46,368 nucleotides of DNA. Source: a virus. The stretch spans positions 1 through 46,368 of the IMG/VR virus record IMGVR_UViG_3300032053_000139; one strand, written 5' to 3'. Positions within the stretch are counted from its first letter, which is position 1. Each line of letters starts with the position of its first letter. Position numbers and translations under genes: made by a program. Below the pieces are notes generated by a model. The model saw only the letters and a program-made list of their open reading frames with translations. It did not search any database and was not told the origin of the DNA. Positions 14,314-22,626 of this stretch are shown piece by piece.

Positions 14314-15072
14314 ATGCCAGACGACGAGCAACCCGAAGCCGTGGCCGAGGAGACTCTAGCCGCCGCCCCCGATATGGGCGCACCGGCGGAGCAACCCGAA
14401 GGTGCGGTAGGCGTCTCGGACGGGCCGGAAAGTCCTCCCGCAACCGAAGTGGTGGCCGCCGCCGAAGAGGAGTTCGACCTCACGGTCGGCGGCAAGACGC
14501 AGCGCGTTCCCCGAAGCAAGGTCACGGAGTACGCCCAGAAGGGCCTGTCCTACGAGCAGAAGATGGCCGAGTTGAAGACGCGGGAGGCCGAGTTCGCGGA
14601 CCTCCGCAACTTCCGTGACGCCATCGCACGGCTCGAAGAGACCGACCCCGACGCCGCGAAGGAAGTCGCCGAACGCATCCAGGCCGCCTGGTCGCGCCAG
14701 AGCGCCCCCCTTCCGCCCGAGTTGGCGGAGTTGGTGGAGGGTAGTCGGCGGGCCAAGGCCGAAGCCGAGCACAAGGCCGCCTTCGGCCGCGCCATGACCG
14801 ACGAGGAGTACTCCGAGGTCGCGGACCTGGCCAAGAACCGGCGTGTGCCGGTCCCGGACGCCTGGGTCCTGACCTTCGGCAAGAAGGCGTTGGCTCAAGC
14901 GCGGAAGGCCGGCGAAACGGAGGCCGTCACCCGTCTGAAGGCGGGACAGTCGGCCACCGGGGCGTCCGCCGCGCGCGGGGCCTCGCCACCACCGAAGGCC
15001 AAGAGCGAGGCGGAGATGTTCGCGGACATGGGTGCCGCCCTGCAACGGAGCGAACGCGGTTCCGAAGAGTAA
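14314..15072 (+). CDS. Scaffold/capsid assembly protein
   Basis: 252 residues, acidic and Ala/Glu-rich with little hydrophobic core, as scaffolds are. The N terminus is disordered and acidic, the middle is helical (YAQKGLSYEQKMAELKTREA; FRDAIARLEETDPDAAKEVA), and the C terminus is basic-to-mixed (MFADMGAALQRSERGSEE). It lies directly before the capsid gene with AAGGAGG upstream. Scaffolds organise procapsid assembly and then leave. Confidence 0.75.
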   Translation: MPDDEQPEAVAEETLAAAPDMGAPAEQPEGAVGVSDGPESPPATEVVAAAEEEFDLTVGGKTQRVPRSKVTEYAQKGLSYEQKMAELKTREAEFADLRNFRDAIARLEETDPDAAKEVAERIQAAWSRQSAPLPPELAELVEGSRRAKAEAEHKAAFGRAMTDEEYSEVADLAKNRRVPVPDAWVLTFGKKALAQARKAGETEAVTRLKAGQSATGASAARGASPPPKAKSEAEMFADMGAALQRSERGSEE

Positions 15073-15097
15073 TCCGGGCTGAAAAGGAATGACGAAG

Positions 15098-15120
15098 CCC
15101 TGCCCTCGCGGCGGGGTTTT
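15098..15120 (+). terminator. Hairpin with T-run between scaffold and capsid genes
   Basis: CCCTGCC-CTCGC-GGCGGGG followed by TTTT, a 7-bp GC-rich stem with one G-U pair. Located inside the late operon, it probably acts as a partial terminator or as an mRNA 3'-end stabiliser that sets scaffold and capsid ratios. Confidence 0.7.
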
Positions 15121-15162
15121 CTGATTCCGGCGGCCCGGCGATGAAAGGAGAGAACGCGACAC

Positions 15163-16104
15163 ATGGCCGCTGGACCGACTAACTTCGACACCCTCAACAC
15201 GATGACTCGGGCCTACATCGACGAGAAACTCAACGACGCCATCTTCGACTCCACGCCGTTCTACAAGAAAATCCGCGCCAACCAGCGCATCTACCCCGGC
15301 GGGGATACCATCCGTGTCCGGGTCGAGTACGCGTTGAACCCGAACGGCAAGTGGATCACCGGCTCCGAGTCGTGGACGAACGCAGGACACGAGTTCGCCA
15401 CGATGGCCGAGTTCGACCCGAAGACGCGCGTCGAGCCGATGGTCCTCCTGCAAGACGACCTCGACGCCGCGATGGGGCCGAGCGCCTACGGCAACATCAT
15501 GGCCGATGTCTTCGCCAATACAAAGAAGACCCTTATCTACTATTTCACCACGGGTCTTTTCTCGGCCGGTACGGGTTCGAACAACAAGCAACTCACGGGC
15601 CTCACCGCCATCTGCGACGACGACAACACCTACGGCGGCATCCCCCGGGGCACCTACACCTGGTGGGCGGGCGTCTACACCGACGCCGCCGACGCCTCTA
15701 TCAGCGTCAGCCTGCTCCAAGGTCTCTGGGGCGACGTGGCCGAGGGCAGTGAGAAGCCGGACCTCATCATCACCGGCCAGGACCTCTGGGACAGTCTCGC
15801 CATCATGTCCGAGGTTCCCGTCCGCTCGGGCCACGGCGACCTCCGGCGCAACATCGGCCCCAACGAACTGACCTTCCACGGCGTTCCCATCATCGTGGAC
15901 AGCCAGTGCGACTCCGACCGTCTGTACATGCTCAACACGCAGTACATCAGCCTCCGTCCGCACAAGGACTACGCTAACCTCAAGTTCTCGGGCTGGACGA
16001 AACCTGACGACCAGCGCATCCTCACCGCCAACCTCCAGTGGAGGGGCGAACTGGTCTGCACCAATCCCCGTTACCAGGGCGTGCTTGACAACCTGGTCGC
16101 GTAA
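15163..16104 (+). CDS. Major capsid protein (HK97-fold)
   Basis: 313 residues. The N-terminal arm (NFDTLNTMTRAYIDEKLNDA) is followed by IYPGGDTIRVRVEYALN, a core with DDLDAAMGPSAYGNIMADVF, and the late P-domain strand series FHGVPIIVDSQCDSDRLYML and ISLRPHKDYANLKFSGW, the usual close of this capsid family. It occupies the expected place after the scaffold and has a GAAAGGAGAG ribosome site. Length is typical of a small T=7 capsid. Confidence 0.85.
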   Translation: MAAGPTNFDTLNTMTRAYIDEKLNDAIFDSTPFYKKIRANQRIYPGGDTIRVRVEYALNPNGKWITGSESWTNAGHEFATMAEFDPKTRVEPMVLLQDDLDAAMGPSAYGNIMADVFANTKKTLIYYFTTGLFSAGTGSNNKQLTGLTAICDDDNTYGGIPRGTYTWWAGVYTDAADASISVSLLQGLWGDVAEGSEKPDLIITGQDLWDSLAIMSEVPVRSGHGDLRRNIGPNELTFHGVPIIVDSQCDSDRLYMLNTQYISLRPHKDYANLKFSGWTKPDDQRILTANLQWRGELVCTNPRYQGVLDNLVA

Positions 16105-16123
16105 GTAAGGAGGACAGTCTCAC

Positions 16124-16612
16124 ATGGGACACAGTAACGCCTGGAACACGCAACTGACCAGCAACACCTCCGACGCCAAAGAGGACGTGGGGGCCATCCG
16201 GTTCTCCTACGACCCGACCTACGGCCACCGGAAGTACAAGTACGTCCAGGCCGCGGCGGACACGACCGTCGCCAACGGGACCTGCCTCGCGTACTCGGAC
16301 GACTACCACCGGGTAGTGAGTTCGGATTGCGACGACACGCTCCAGAACGACGTGGCGGGTGTCGGCATCGGTGCCATCACGGCCAGTTACTACGGCTGGA
16401 TACAGATCGGTGGCTACCACGCGGCCCTCATCACCGACCTCGGGAACGACATCGTCGCCGGCGACATCCTCATCCTCCACGCCACGACTGATGGTGCCTG
16501 TGACCGCATCGCCGCCGGGACGGACATCATGTACACCCCGCTCGGCAACGCCGTCGCCGACGATGTGGACGCCACGGACCTCGTGGCCGCCTACCTCAAC
16601 TGCCCGGAGTAA
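16124..16612 (+). CDS. Capsid decoration-like protein
   Basis: 162 residues of beta-rich sequence (VQAAADTTVANGTCLAYSDD; GVGIGAITASYYGWIQIGGY; IVAGDILILHATTDG) in the slot where phages keep cement or decoration proteins, immediately after the capsid gene with AAGGAGG upstream. The pattern 'GYGWIQ..G.. A.. AG' with an inserted switch resembles DUF2190-type decoration proteins. Assignment is by context and pattern. Confidence 0.65.
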   Translation: MGHSNAWNTQLTSNTSDAKEDVGAIRFSYDPTYGHRKYKYVQAAADTTVANGTCLAYSDDYHRVVSSDCDDTLQNDVAGVGIGAITASYYGWIQIGGYHAALITDLGNDIVAGDILILHATTDGACDRIAAGTDIMYTPLGNAVADDVDATDLVAAYLNCPE

Positions 16613-16632
16613 CCTAGTTTCCCCACGCCATA

Positions 16633-16686
16633 GGGGGCCGGTCCCACCCCTCCCGCGACCGCAAGGCCGCGCCGGGGCTGGCCCCC
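16633..16686 (+). terminator. Long GC hairpin after the decoration gene
   Basis: GGGGGCCGGTCCC pairs over 13 bp (two G-U) with GGGGCTGGCCCCC; the loop holds a smaller GCG/CGC helix. There is only TCTTT after it, so it may be a weak terminator or RNA stabiliser rather than a strong stop. It fills most of the 105-nt gap. Confidence 0.55.
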
Positions 16687-16717
16687 GAATCTTTCCGAGA
16701 GGAGGAGGGAAAAACCC

Positions 16718-17518
16718 ATGCCAGCAGACAACGCCCGAAACCATATCCCGGCTTTCTACCACAACCTGCCGGTGACACTCACGCCCTACCGCACCACGGG
16801 AGAGTACGCCTACGGGCTCAAGGTCGAATCCGACAACTTCTTCACCGGCGGGGCCGCAACGAAGTCCAACCTGCTCCACGTCGAGGGTTCCCGTCCGTCA
16901 GGTAGCGCCGCGACGGGCGACTCCTACGACGCGCTTATCCGTTGCGCCGGCAGTAACTATGCCGCCAACGCCGCCACTTTCACCTGGCGCGGCATCAACG
17001 GCCAGGTCAACAACCGCTCCGGCGGGACACTCGGCCGCATGGACCACAACCTCGGCGTCCAGAACAAGTCCGGCGGCACCTGCCCTACCCTCGTCGGCCT
17101 GACCGTCACCGCCGAGAACTACGGCGTGACCGCTACCGAGTTCGGTGGCATCGACGTGGTTTTGAAGAACGAGGGGGCGGGCGGGGTAGCCTCCAGGGAA
17201 TACGGCGTCCATGTCCGCAACCTGCAAGCCTCCTTCGCGACGGCCGTGAACTCGGCCTTCCTCGCCACCGACACCGGGGCGAACACCGGCTGGAACTTCG
17301 GCTTCGACCTCTACGGCGCCAGTATCGTGAAGGCCGCGCTCCGCGACGCCAACGAGGTCTGCTTCCTCTCCGGCGCGGGTGTCCCGACCAACGGCACCAC
17401 GGGCGCGGCGTTCGCCGAAATCGGCTCCATCTACGCCGACCTCACCAACGGCAAACTCTACGTCAACGGCGGCACCAAGGCCAGCCCGACGTGGAAAATC
17501 GTCACCTCGGCTTCGTAG
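16718..17518 (+). CDS. Head fibre/virion surface-like protein
   Basis: 266 residues, Gly/Asn/Thr-rich and beta-like. The C-terminal segment IGSIYADLTNGKLYVNGG, ending with SPTWKIVTS, is typical of the ends of phage fibre or spike proteins, where it helps trimer formation. Strong GAGGAGGG ribosome site. Context after capsid and decoration suggests a head fibre or a tailspike head-binding part; the receptor is unknown. Confidence 0.6.
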   Translation: MPADNARNHIPAFYHNLPVTLTPYRTTGEYAYGLKVESDNFFTGGAATKSNLLHVEGSRPSGSAATGDSYDALIRCAGSNYAANAATFTWRGINGQVNNRSGGTLGRMDHNLGVQNKSGGTCPTLVGLTVTAENYGVTATEFGGIDVVLKNEGAGGVASREYGVHVRNLQASFATAVNSAFLATDTGANTGWNFGFDLYGASIVKAALRDANEVCFLSGAGVPTNGTTGAAFAEIGSIYADLTNGKLYVNGGTKASPTWKIVTSAS

Positions 17519-17556
17519 CGCCACGGCAAACGCCATGGCAAACGCACGACCAATCG

Positions 17557-17594
17557 GGACGGGCGGGCCTTCGGGACTCGCCCGTCCTCATCTT
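17557..17594 (+). terminator. Terminator-like hairpin after the fibre gene
   Basis: A perfect 9-bp stem GGACGGGCG/CGCCCGTCC followed by TCATCTTT. The bases just before it contain a tandem GGCAAACGC repeat (12-nt period). It is the third hairpin in a row following a head gene (scaffold, decoration, fibre). Confidence 0.6.
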
Positions 17595-17605
17595 TGGAGG
17601 GGCCA

Positions 17606-17905
17606 ATGACCCACGCCGATTTAATCACCATGTTCGAGGACCGCATCGAGGACCGCAAGAAACGCCTGTTCGCTTGCGCGGAGGAACTGAACGCGCTGGA
17701 CCAACGCCGCCAGGGCCTCACCAACCAACACCTCATGCTCCAGGGCGGCGTCGCGGAACTCCGGGACCTGTTGGCCGTGGAAGAGAAGGCCAACCTTCTC
17801 GGCGACCTCCCCGCCGACCGTACCGCCGAGAGGGCCATCAAGGCCGCTAAGGCCGCGCGAGCCGCTAAGAAGGCCGCCGCCCAGAAGACCAAGGAGGACG
17901 CCTAA
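17606..17905 (+). CDS. Small coiled-coil protein
   Basis: 99 residues, largely one heptad-like helix (FEDRIEDRKKRLFACAEEL; NQHLMLQGGVAELRDLLAVE) with an Ala/Lys-rich tail (RAAKKAAAQKTKED). ATG 17606 is chosen because GGAGGGG lies just upstream; an in-frame TTG at 17594 overlaps that site. Possibly a minor head protein; function unknown. Confidence 0.55.
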   Translation: MTHADLITMFEDRIEDRKKRLFACAEELNALDQRRQGLTNQHLMLQGGVAELRDLLAVEEKANLLGDLPADRTAERAIKAAKAARAAKKAAAQKTKEDA

Positions 17906-18390
17906 TGTCGCAGGTTCTGCTTGAGAACATCTCCGACCGGCCCTACACCGTGAGACTCGCGGGCCAGGCCACCGAGATCCCCGCCGGTCACGCCATCATC
18001 TGCGAGGAGGGCTCCGCCCGTATCTACGTGGCCTGGGACCGCGACTCGCAGTGCCCGGCCAACGACGCGCACAAAATCGGGCCGCACGCCCGCTTCAACT
18101 CGGACGCGGAGTACGACCGTTACCTCCGCCGCTTCCGTCACCGTCACGGCTACTTCGACGGCAAGCCGCAGGGGTTCGACACCGCCGAGAAGTCGGGTGG
18201 CGCACCGTTCAAGCCGCCCCTCCGCATCCGCCCCTACACCCCGCAACCCGTCGTCGTCTCCGCGCGGGCCCTCCGCATCGCCGATGCCGGGGCCGAGGAG
18301 TTCGCCGGGTTGGGCGACCCCGCCTCCGAACCCGTCACCCGGCCCGCACCCAAACCTCGCATCCCCGCCAAGAAGAAAGGCAGGAACTAG
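17905..18390 (+). CDS. Hypothetical virion-region protein
   Basis: 161 residues. The N-terminal half is beta-like (LLENISDRPYTVRLAGQATE; HAIICEEGSARIYVAWD), the C terminus is Pro/Lys-rich and disordered (RPAPKPRIPAKKKGRN). It overlaps its upstream neighbour (TAATG). It may be a head completion or structural protein; no family recognised. Confidence 0.5.
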   Translation: MSQVLLENISDRPYTVRLAGQATEIPAGHAIICEEGSARIYVAWDRDSQCPANDAHKIGPHARFNSDAEYDRYLRRFRHRHGYFDGKPQGFDTAEKSGGAPFKPPLRIRPYTPQPVVVSARALRIADAGAEEFAGLGDPASEPVTRPAPKPRIPAKKKGRN

Positions 18391-18392
18391 CC

Positions 18393-18761
18393 GTGACCTG
18401 TAGAGCCGCCCGCTACAACGGGGGCCAACCCATCTGCCCGGCCAGCCTCATCAGCCCGTCCGAGACGGCCGACAACGCCCTCGCCACCGCCACGTCCGCC
18501 GCGCCGGGTTCCGGTCTCAGCCATTTCGTCGCCCTCGTCCTGGCCAAGTTCTCCAACGCCGCGACGACGGGGACCTTGACCTACAAGCACGGGGCGACGA
18601 CCATCCTCACCTGGCCCATCACCGGCAGCGACAAAATCCAGCCCGCCGTGCCTATCTTCGTCGGCGACGACGCGGCGGTCACGGCCACCCTCACCGCCTC
18701 CGGCACCCCGGGCATCACCGGCACCGTCACCATCCTCGGCTTCACCGCCGATGTCAAGTAA
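18393..18761 (+). CDS. Hypothetical virion protein
   Basis: 122 residues from GTG 18393. Thr/Ala-rich beta-like repeats (ATTGTLTYKHGATTILTWP; DDAAVTATLTASGTPGITG) resemble phage surface or Ig-like proteins. The long open frame upstream of the GTG is in the shadow of the previous gene. Function unknown. Confidence 0.5.
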   Translation: MTCRAARYNGGQPICPASLISPSETADNALATATSAAPGSGLSHFVALVLAKFSNAATTGTLTYKHGATTILTWPITGSDKIQPAVPIFVGDDAAVTATLTASGTPGITGTVTILGFTADVK

Positions 18762-18774
18762 GGAGGAACCGCCC

Positions 18775-19287
18775 GTGTCCGGCCTAAACTCGAAGGTTTC
18801 CATCGCCGAGAACGTCATCGCCGTCATCACCCACGCCGACGGCAGCAAGACCATCCGGCGCGGGAAGAACATCATCACCGACGCCGGGGACGTCTACTAC
18901 GCGCAGCGGGCGTGTACCGAGACGCCGACCAACACCTTCGCCAACCTCTACCTCGGCTCCACGGCCGTCCCGTCCACCGGGAAGGCGTCCACCTACGCCT
19001 CCCACACGCCCATCGCCTCCACGTCGAAGGCCAAGGCCAGCGGCTATCCGAAGTCCAACGACAACGACGCCAACAACCTGGATGCCGCCGCCGACGTGAT
19101 TTCCTGGAAGTTCGCCTACACCGCCAACGAGTTCACCGCCTCCTCCGTCACGGAGTTGGTCGTCGCCAAGGCCGCCGCGTCGGGCACCGACCCCGTCCTT
19201 TCCCACGCCGCCTTCTCTCCCGCGTTCGCCGTCACCGCGGCGGACGTCTTGACCGTGTTCCTGAACCACACCGTGACCGGGGCCTAA
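18775..19287 (+). CDS. Hypothetical structural protein
   Basis: 170 residues. GTG 18775 is chosen over ATG 18751 because AAGGAGG (18759-18766) lies between them, 8-9 nt before the GTG. The sequence (AENVIAVITHADGSKTIRRG; FANLYLGSTAVPSTGKAST; VLTVFLNHTVTG) is typical of phage minor virion proteins with a beta-sandwich. Role inferred from position only. Confidence 0.5.
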   Translation: MSGLNSKVSIAENVIAVITHADGSKTIRRGKNIITDAGDVYYAQRACTETPTNTFANLYLGSTAVPSTGKASTYASHTPIASTSKAKASGYPKSNDNDANNLDAAADVISWKFAYTANEFTASSVTELVVAKAAASGTDPVLSHAAFSPAFAVTAADVLTVFLNHTVTGA

Positions 19288-19290
19288 CCC

Positions 19291-20499
19291 GTGGACCTCA
19301 CCCTGCTCTCATACCGCCTGGCGCGTCGCGTGGGCCTGCCGCTGTGGCACGTCTCGGAGAAGAACGCCCTCCACGCATCGGGGCCAGCCGCCGACGGGGC
19401 CTACGTCCACCTGGCGTCGGGCAAGTGGCAGCGGGTCCGACACGTCTCGCGCGTCCGTCGGGGCGACGGGTGGGCGGACACCTGGCGGCAGGAGTGCGTC
19501 GCGCCTCCGCCGCTCCGGTTCGGCAGGGGCCTCGTCCTCGCGCCGCTCATGGCGGGGACGGACCTCGCCCCCGTCACGGCGGGGACGAACGACAACTGGA
19601 TTTACGCCAGCAACGCCGTCTATCTCACGGCGCGCAACGCGACCTCGGGAACGTTGGGAAGCGTATCGGACGCGGTGTGGTATGTCGGGCAGGCGATAAA
19701 CGCCGGACCTGTCTACCAGGTTTACCGCGCCATGGCTCCCTTCGACGCCACCGGGTTGCCGGACACCTGCGATATTGATACGGCCCACGTTCACCCGTAC
19801 GCGACGGTCGTGTACGCCCCTGGTCAAACCGTCCATCAGGTGTCTTTCACCGGCAGCAACCCGATGGCCACGGGAGACTTCGATCTGTTCGGGATAATCT
19901 CGCGGGGCAGCGGGGTTATCACGCCTGCCAACCCCGCTGGTGTCATTACTCTCACGGACTTCTCGGACATCAGCAGGACCGTCGCGAGTCTTCTTGGGTT
20001 CAAAACGACCGAGGACATAAACGCGACCGCGCCAACGGGCGCATATGAGTTCGTCGGCATCGCCTCCGCCGACAACGGAACCCCTAGTTATCGGCCGGTA
20101 CTGCACGTTTCCTACACCACCATCTCCTACGTCTACAAGGTCGTCACCGAGACCCTGAACGTCACCGAGGCCGCTTCGCGCAATATCGGGCAGATGCTCT
20201 ACAAGGTCGTCACCGAGACCCTGCGTATCACGGAGGTCGCCCTGCAGAGCGGGCCGCCGATTTTGAGGATCATCACCGAGGCTCTGGGCATCACGGAACT
20301 GCTCCGCCGCCGCCGCTCCAAACCCTCGCCGTTCACGGTGGAGGCCAAGGGCTCCACGGCCTGGACCAAGGAGACGAAACCAACCACGGTCTGGGCGAAG
20401 GAACCGAAGCCGACCACCGTTTGGACCAAGGAACCGAAACCCGCCACGACCTGGACGAAGGAAACCAAGGGTTCGACCCCCTGGAAACCCGGCACTTAG
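19291..20499 (+). CDS. Virion protein with repeated C-terminal WTKExKP tail
   Basis: 402 residues, GTG start. The first 270 residues are beta-rich, with a galactose-binding-like stretch (NWIYASNAVYLTARNATSGT ... RPVLHVSYTTI). Three copies of YKVVTETLxxTE follow (two share an identical run of about 25 bases at 20133 and 20202), then a tail of five W(T/A)KExKP(T/A)T repeats ending WKPGT. The tail is rich in Lys, Thr and Trp and probably extended. Likely a surface or adhesion component of the particle; the exact role is unknown. Confidence 0.55.
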   Translation: MDLTLLSYRLARRVGLPLWHVSEKNALHASGPAADGAYVHLASGKWQRVRHVSRVRRGDGWADTWRQECVAPPPLRFGRGLVLAPLMAGTDLAPVTAGTNDNWIYASNAVYLTARNATSGTLGSVSDAVWYVGQAINAGPVYQVYRAMAPFDATGLPDTCDIDTAHVHPYATVVYAPGQTVHQVSFTGSNPMATGDFDLFGIISRGSGVITPANPAGVITLTDFSDISRTVASLLGFKTTEDINATAPTGAYEFVGIASADNGTPSYRPVLHVSYTTISYVYKVVTETLNVTEAASRNIGQMLYKVVTETLRITEVALQSGPPILRIITEALGITELLRRRRSKPSPFTVEAKGSTAWTKETKPTTVWAKEPKPTTVWTKEPKPATTWTKETKGSTPWKPGT

Positions 20500-20506
20500 G
20501 AATGGG

Positions 20507-21130
20507 GTGGCAAACGTGACCGCGCTTTCCGCGCTCCTGACCCAGACCACCGACCAGTACCCGCAGGCGTCCGCCGTCTCCTCCACCATTCGGACGCGCT
20601 TCCTCAACGAGGGTTACCGCCGCCTGTGGAAACTGTCGGGCAACAAACTCACCGCGACGGCGACCACGGCGGCTAGCCAACTCGCCTACGTTCTTTCGGC
20701 CGACTTCTCGGACGTGGACGAAGTGACCTGGGACACCGACCCCCTCCGGCCCATGACCGTGGACGAGGCCTACGCCTATGACCCCGATTGGTTGACGACG
20801 ACCGGGACGCCGCTCTACTTCTACCTTGAGGGCGACATCCTCCACGTCTTCCCCATCGACGCGGTGGGGTCGAAGACCTTGCGCGTGGTGGGGCGTGGCG
20901 TTCCCGACGGCATGAGCGATGTCGCCGACGAGCCGGACCTGCCCGATGGTTTCGATGACGCGTTGACGAACTTCGCCTGCTGGAAGTGCGCGCTGAACCT
21001 CAAGGACCCCTCGGCCCAGGCCACCTACAAGGCCATGTGGGATGAGGAGGTCCGCCGGTTCAAACGCGAGGCCACGGGGCAGAAGGTGCGGCCGGAGCAG
21101 GTCTCCGACCACTGGTGGCACCCATGGTAA
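20507..21130 (+). CDS. Head-tail adaptor (P22 gp4-like)
   Basis: 207 residues of helical sequence: ALSALLTQTTDQYPQA, RTRFLNEGYRRLWKLSG, a beta segment DVDEVTWDTDPLRPMTVDEA, and the C-terminal DALTNFACWKCALNLKD and EEVRRFKREATGQ. This order is that of podoviral adaptor proteins that dock under the portal. GTG 20507 is preferred; GTG 20516 is an alternative. Next gene overlaps (ATGGTAA). Confidence 0.7.
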   Translation: MANVTALSALLTQTTDQYPQASAVSSTIRTRFLNEGYRRLWKLSGNKLTATATTAASQLAYVLSADFSDVDEVTWDTDPLRPMTVDEAYAYDPDWLTTTGTPLYFYLEGDILHVFPIDAVGSKTLRVVGRGVPDGMSDVADEPDLPDGFDDALTNFACWKCALNLKDPSAQATYKAMWDEEVRRFKREATGQKVRPEQVSDHWWHPW

Positions 21131-22626
21131 GGCCCATCCCATCCGCCGCGCCCGGCCAACCCTACCTCATCCCGCATTTCGGCGGCGGCGTGGACGAGGG
21201 CGCCTCGCTGCTCGACCTCCCGCCGTACGTCGCCTCCGCCATCGCCAACGTGGACTATCCCCGCCACCCGGCGGCCTCGGTTCGCGCGGGGTCGGCCAAA
21301 CTCAACTCCTCGGGGGCCATCGCCACGTCCGCCATCACCGGACTCTACGACGTGGGCTTCTCGGCCGGCGCGCGGGCGATGCTGGCGAAGTGCGCGACGG
21401 TCCTTTACAAGTGGAACACCGCGACCTCGGTCTGGGACCCGAAGAAACAGAGCCTCACGGCGGGCAACGTGCGCTTCGCCACCTACAGGGACACCGCCAT
21501 CATGGCTGGGCCGAACGCGCCGCTCAAGAGCACCGACGGGGCGACCTGGACCGCGTTGGGCGGCTCCCCGCCCACGGCCAAGTACATCGCCATCCACGAG
21601 AGCCGCGTCTTCCTCTTCAACAAGGCTTCCTACGAGAGTACCGTCTACGCCTCCGCGCTGGACAACCCGGAGGACTGGACCACCGTCACCGGTTCCGGGG
21701 CCAGCGGCTCCTTCCCGGTCAACACCAACGACGGGACGGTGGGCACGGGCCTGTGGGTCCTCCCCGGCGTCGGCAGGTTGCTCATCGGCAAGGAGCGGGC
21801 GCTGTACCGGCTCTACGGTTCCAGCCCGGCCAACTTCACGGCGGAGTTCCTCTCCACGCGGGCGGGGCCGGTGAACCAGGAGGCCGGGGTGGTCACGCCG
21901 GACGGCCGCTTCTACTACGCGGGCCACGACGGCATCTACCTCCTGCCCAACTATGGCTCCCCGCACCAGATACAGCGGCCCGTGCAGACGACCTGGGACA
22001 CGCTGAACCGGGCGCAGCTCGCGCGGATCGCGGCGGGCTACACCACGGCCAACGGCATCGAACGCATCCTCTTTGCCATCCCCACCGGCGCGGGCGCGTC
22101 GCCTGACACGGCGCTGGTCCTCTACCCGCAGTTCACCGCGCCCGGCTACCCCGACGGCATCTGGTCCGTCTGGACCGGCGTCGCGCCCTACGTCTTCCCC
22201 TGCTCGGGGTCCGGCGCCATCCAGGTCTCGGACACGGACCACCTCGCCTGGGGCGACGCCGCCGGGTTCGTCTGGAAGGGCCTCGTCGGCACCCAGGACG
22301 GCGCGGCGGACGTGGCCTGGTCCTGGACCTCCGGGGCCTTGGGCTTCGGGCGACCCGACCTCGAGCACTATCTGGAGACCATCCACCCGATGGCCCGCAC
22401 CGAGACCTCCGGCACCCTCTCCATCGCCTATGCCATGAGCATCGCCGGGGCCTTCGGCACGGCGGCCACGGTGAACCTGGCGACGGAGACACCGGTGAAG
22501 CGCATCCCCTGCCCCTTCGCCGACGGCGAGGCCGTGCGCGGCCACGTGGCGCGGTTGAGGCTCAGCGGCACGGCGGGACCGGCCACCATCGAGAACATCA
22601 CGGCACGATACAGGAGGGGTGACTAG
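21124..22626 (+). CDS. Beta-propeller tail stabilisation protein (P22 gp10-like)
   Basis: 500 residues. Repeated blade-like units (TGLYDVGFSAGARAMLAKCA, YKWNTATSVWDPKKQSL, WVLPGVGRLLIGKERALYRL, GRFYYAGHDGIYLLPNYG, GIERILFAIPTGAGAS) indicate a propeller with a P22 gp10-type role of sealing the portal channel after packaging. ATG 21124 overlaps the adaptor stop; GTG 21115 is an in-frame alternative. The last part is a separate sandwich (LSIAYAMSIAGAFGTAATVN). Confidence 0.7.
   Translation: MVRPIPSAAPGQPYLIPHFGGGVDEGASLLDLPPYVASAIANVDYPRHPAASVRAGSAKLNSSGAIATSAITGLYDVGFSAGARAMLAKCATVLYKWNTATSVWDPKKQSLTAGNVRFATYRDTAIMAGPNAPLKSTDGATWTALGGSPPTAKYIAIHESRVFLFNKASYESTVYASALDNPEDWTTVTGSGASGSFPVNTNDGTVGTGLWVLPGVGRLLIGKERALYRLYGSSPANFTAEFLSTRAGPVNQEAGVVTPDGRFYYAGHDGIYLLPNYGSPHQIQRPVQTTWDTLNRAQLARIAAGYTTANGIERILFAIPTGAGASPDTALVLYPQFTAPGYPDGIWSVWTGVAPYVFPCSGSGAIQVSDTDHLAWGDAAGFVWKGLVGTQDGAADVAWSWTSGALGFGRPDLEHYLETIHPMARTETSGTLSIAYAMSIAGAFGTAATVNLATETPVKRIPCPFADGEAVRGHVARLRLSGTAGPATIENITARYRRGD

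Noticed and set aside
14356-15963. A 535-codon minus-strand frame opposite scaffold and capsid
   Set aside because: Composition and position mark it as a shadow of two clearly identified genes; no ribosome site or family pattern.
19309-20607. A 432-codon minus-strand frame with Gly/Phe/Arg repeats
   Set aside because: Its repeats are the reverse complement of the WTKExKP tail of the plus-strand gene.
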